From Pelotomaculum sp. UBA4789 (GTDB lineage: Bacteria; Bacillota; Desulfotomaculia; Desulfotomaculales; Pelotomaculaceae), in contig DHGV01000001.1 in the NCBI GenBank assembly GCA_002402945.1, forward strand, positions 7,684 to 71,683: a stretch of DNA of 64,000 bases, written 5' to 3'. The position numbers and the translations under genes were made by a program. Numbering within the stretch: position 1 is the stretch's first letter; the number at the start of each line of letters is the position of its first letter. Below, piece after piece: positions 63,842 through 64,000 of this stretch. Under the pieces are notes generated by a model. It did not search any database and had not been told where the DNA came from. It saw only the letters and a program-made list of their open reading frames with translations.

Positions 63842-64000
63842 GCCAGGGGGACGGTTCTTGTGGCCGTTTTTAGAATTTTTAGAAATAAGCCACCGGAACC
63901 GTCCCCCTGGCTGGGAACCGTCCCCCTGGCTGGCTCGCCATTCATTTCCGACGCTTCAATGAGGAGCGTTTTTTTAGCGGAAAGGGGACACATCCGAAAC
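63842..64000. repeat. Right-edge cluster of GGGGACGG and GGGGACA repeats
   Basis: 63842-63864 GCCAGGGGGACGGTTCTTGT; 63889-63934 GCCACCGGAACCGTCCCCCT followed by a tandem GGAACCGTCCCCCTGGCT; 63984-64000 GGGGACACATCCGAAAC, identical to the left arm and loop of the 50151 hairpin and cut by the window edge. Confidence 0.8.

Overview
The window looks like a chromosome segment of a spore-forming, anaerobic, low-to-mid GC Firmicute, most like the Desulfotomaculum/Pelotomaculum branch of the Clostridia (inference). Support: a SpoIID gene, T-box leaders on trp and hisS-aspS, the Firmicute neighbourhood alaS-ireB-ruvX-DUF1292-mltG, DUF896, IreB, YajC-SecD-SecF, and the oxygen-independent queuosine enzyme QueH. 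Most genes lie on the minus strand and many overlap by 1-8 bases. No tRNA, rRNA or CRISPR array was seen.

Layout. 1-3.6 kb: a translationally coupled module (CobW/HypB-like GTPase, soluble ABC ATPase, and an ORF cut by the window edge), then a PAS histidine kinase broken at a G8 run. 3.6-11.2 kb: trpEGDCBA-aroF behind a Trp-specifier T-box; trpF is absent and an IS200/IS605-like remnant sits between the T-box terminator and trpE. 11.3-22 kb: accessory stretch with a phosphoribosyltransferase, an Old Yellow Enzyme gene bracketed by identical 26-bp repeats, ilvE, an L,D-transpeptidase, frameshifted ridA and VOC genes, a flavoprotein, cbiZ, a molybdopterin-domain lipoprotein, and a DEAD-box helicase with a 59-aa partner. 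22-36.7 kb: lapA, a zincin, a U32 peptidase, mltG, vanW, DUF1292, ruvX, an aldo/keto reductase, ireB, a GNAT, alaS, mnmA, an IscU-like scaffold and Rrf2 (no cysteine desulfurase), rarA with a LexA-like box, and trxA. 36.7-47.7 kb: 6S RNA, aspS-hisS with a T-box, DUF896, an MBL hydrolase, dtd, rel, apt and recJ. 47.7-64 kb: a lipoprotein, a bifunctional nuclease, usp, secF-secD, an HD protein, yajC, tgt-queA, spoIID, queH, ruvCAB, yebC, nadE, a c-di-GMP-I riboswitch before a LysM protein, and a transposase remnant among repeats.

Functional themes are tryptophan synthesis, translation quality (aspS, hisS, alaS, dtd, mnmA, tgt/queA/queH), stringent response and purine salvage (rel, apt), DNA repair (ruvABC, recJ, rarA), protein export (yajC, secDF) and envelope work (mltG, VanW, SpoIID, LysM, L,D-transpeptidase). 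The least expected layer is a set of dispersed short repeats: GGGGACGGTTCTC-type palindromes, a composite GATACT..TCGTT + GGGGACA hairpin unit, and paired REP palindromes, all in intergenic gaps.
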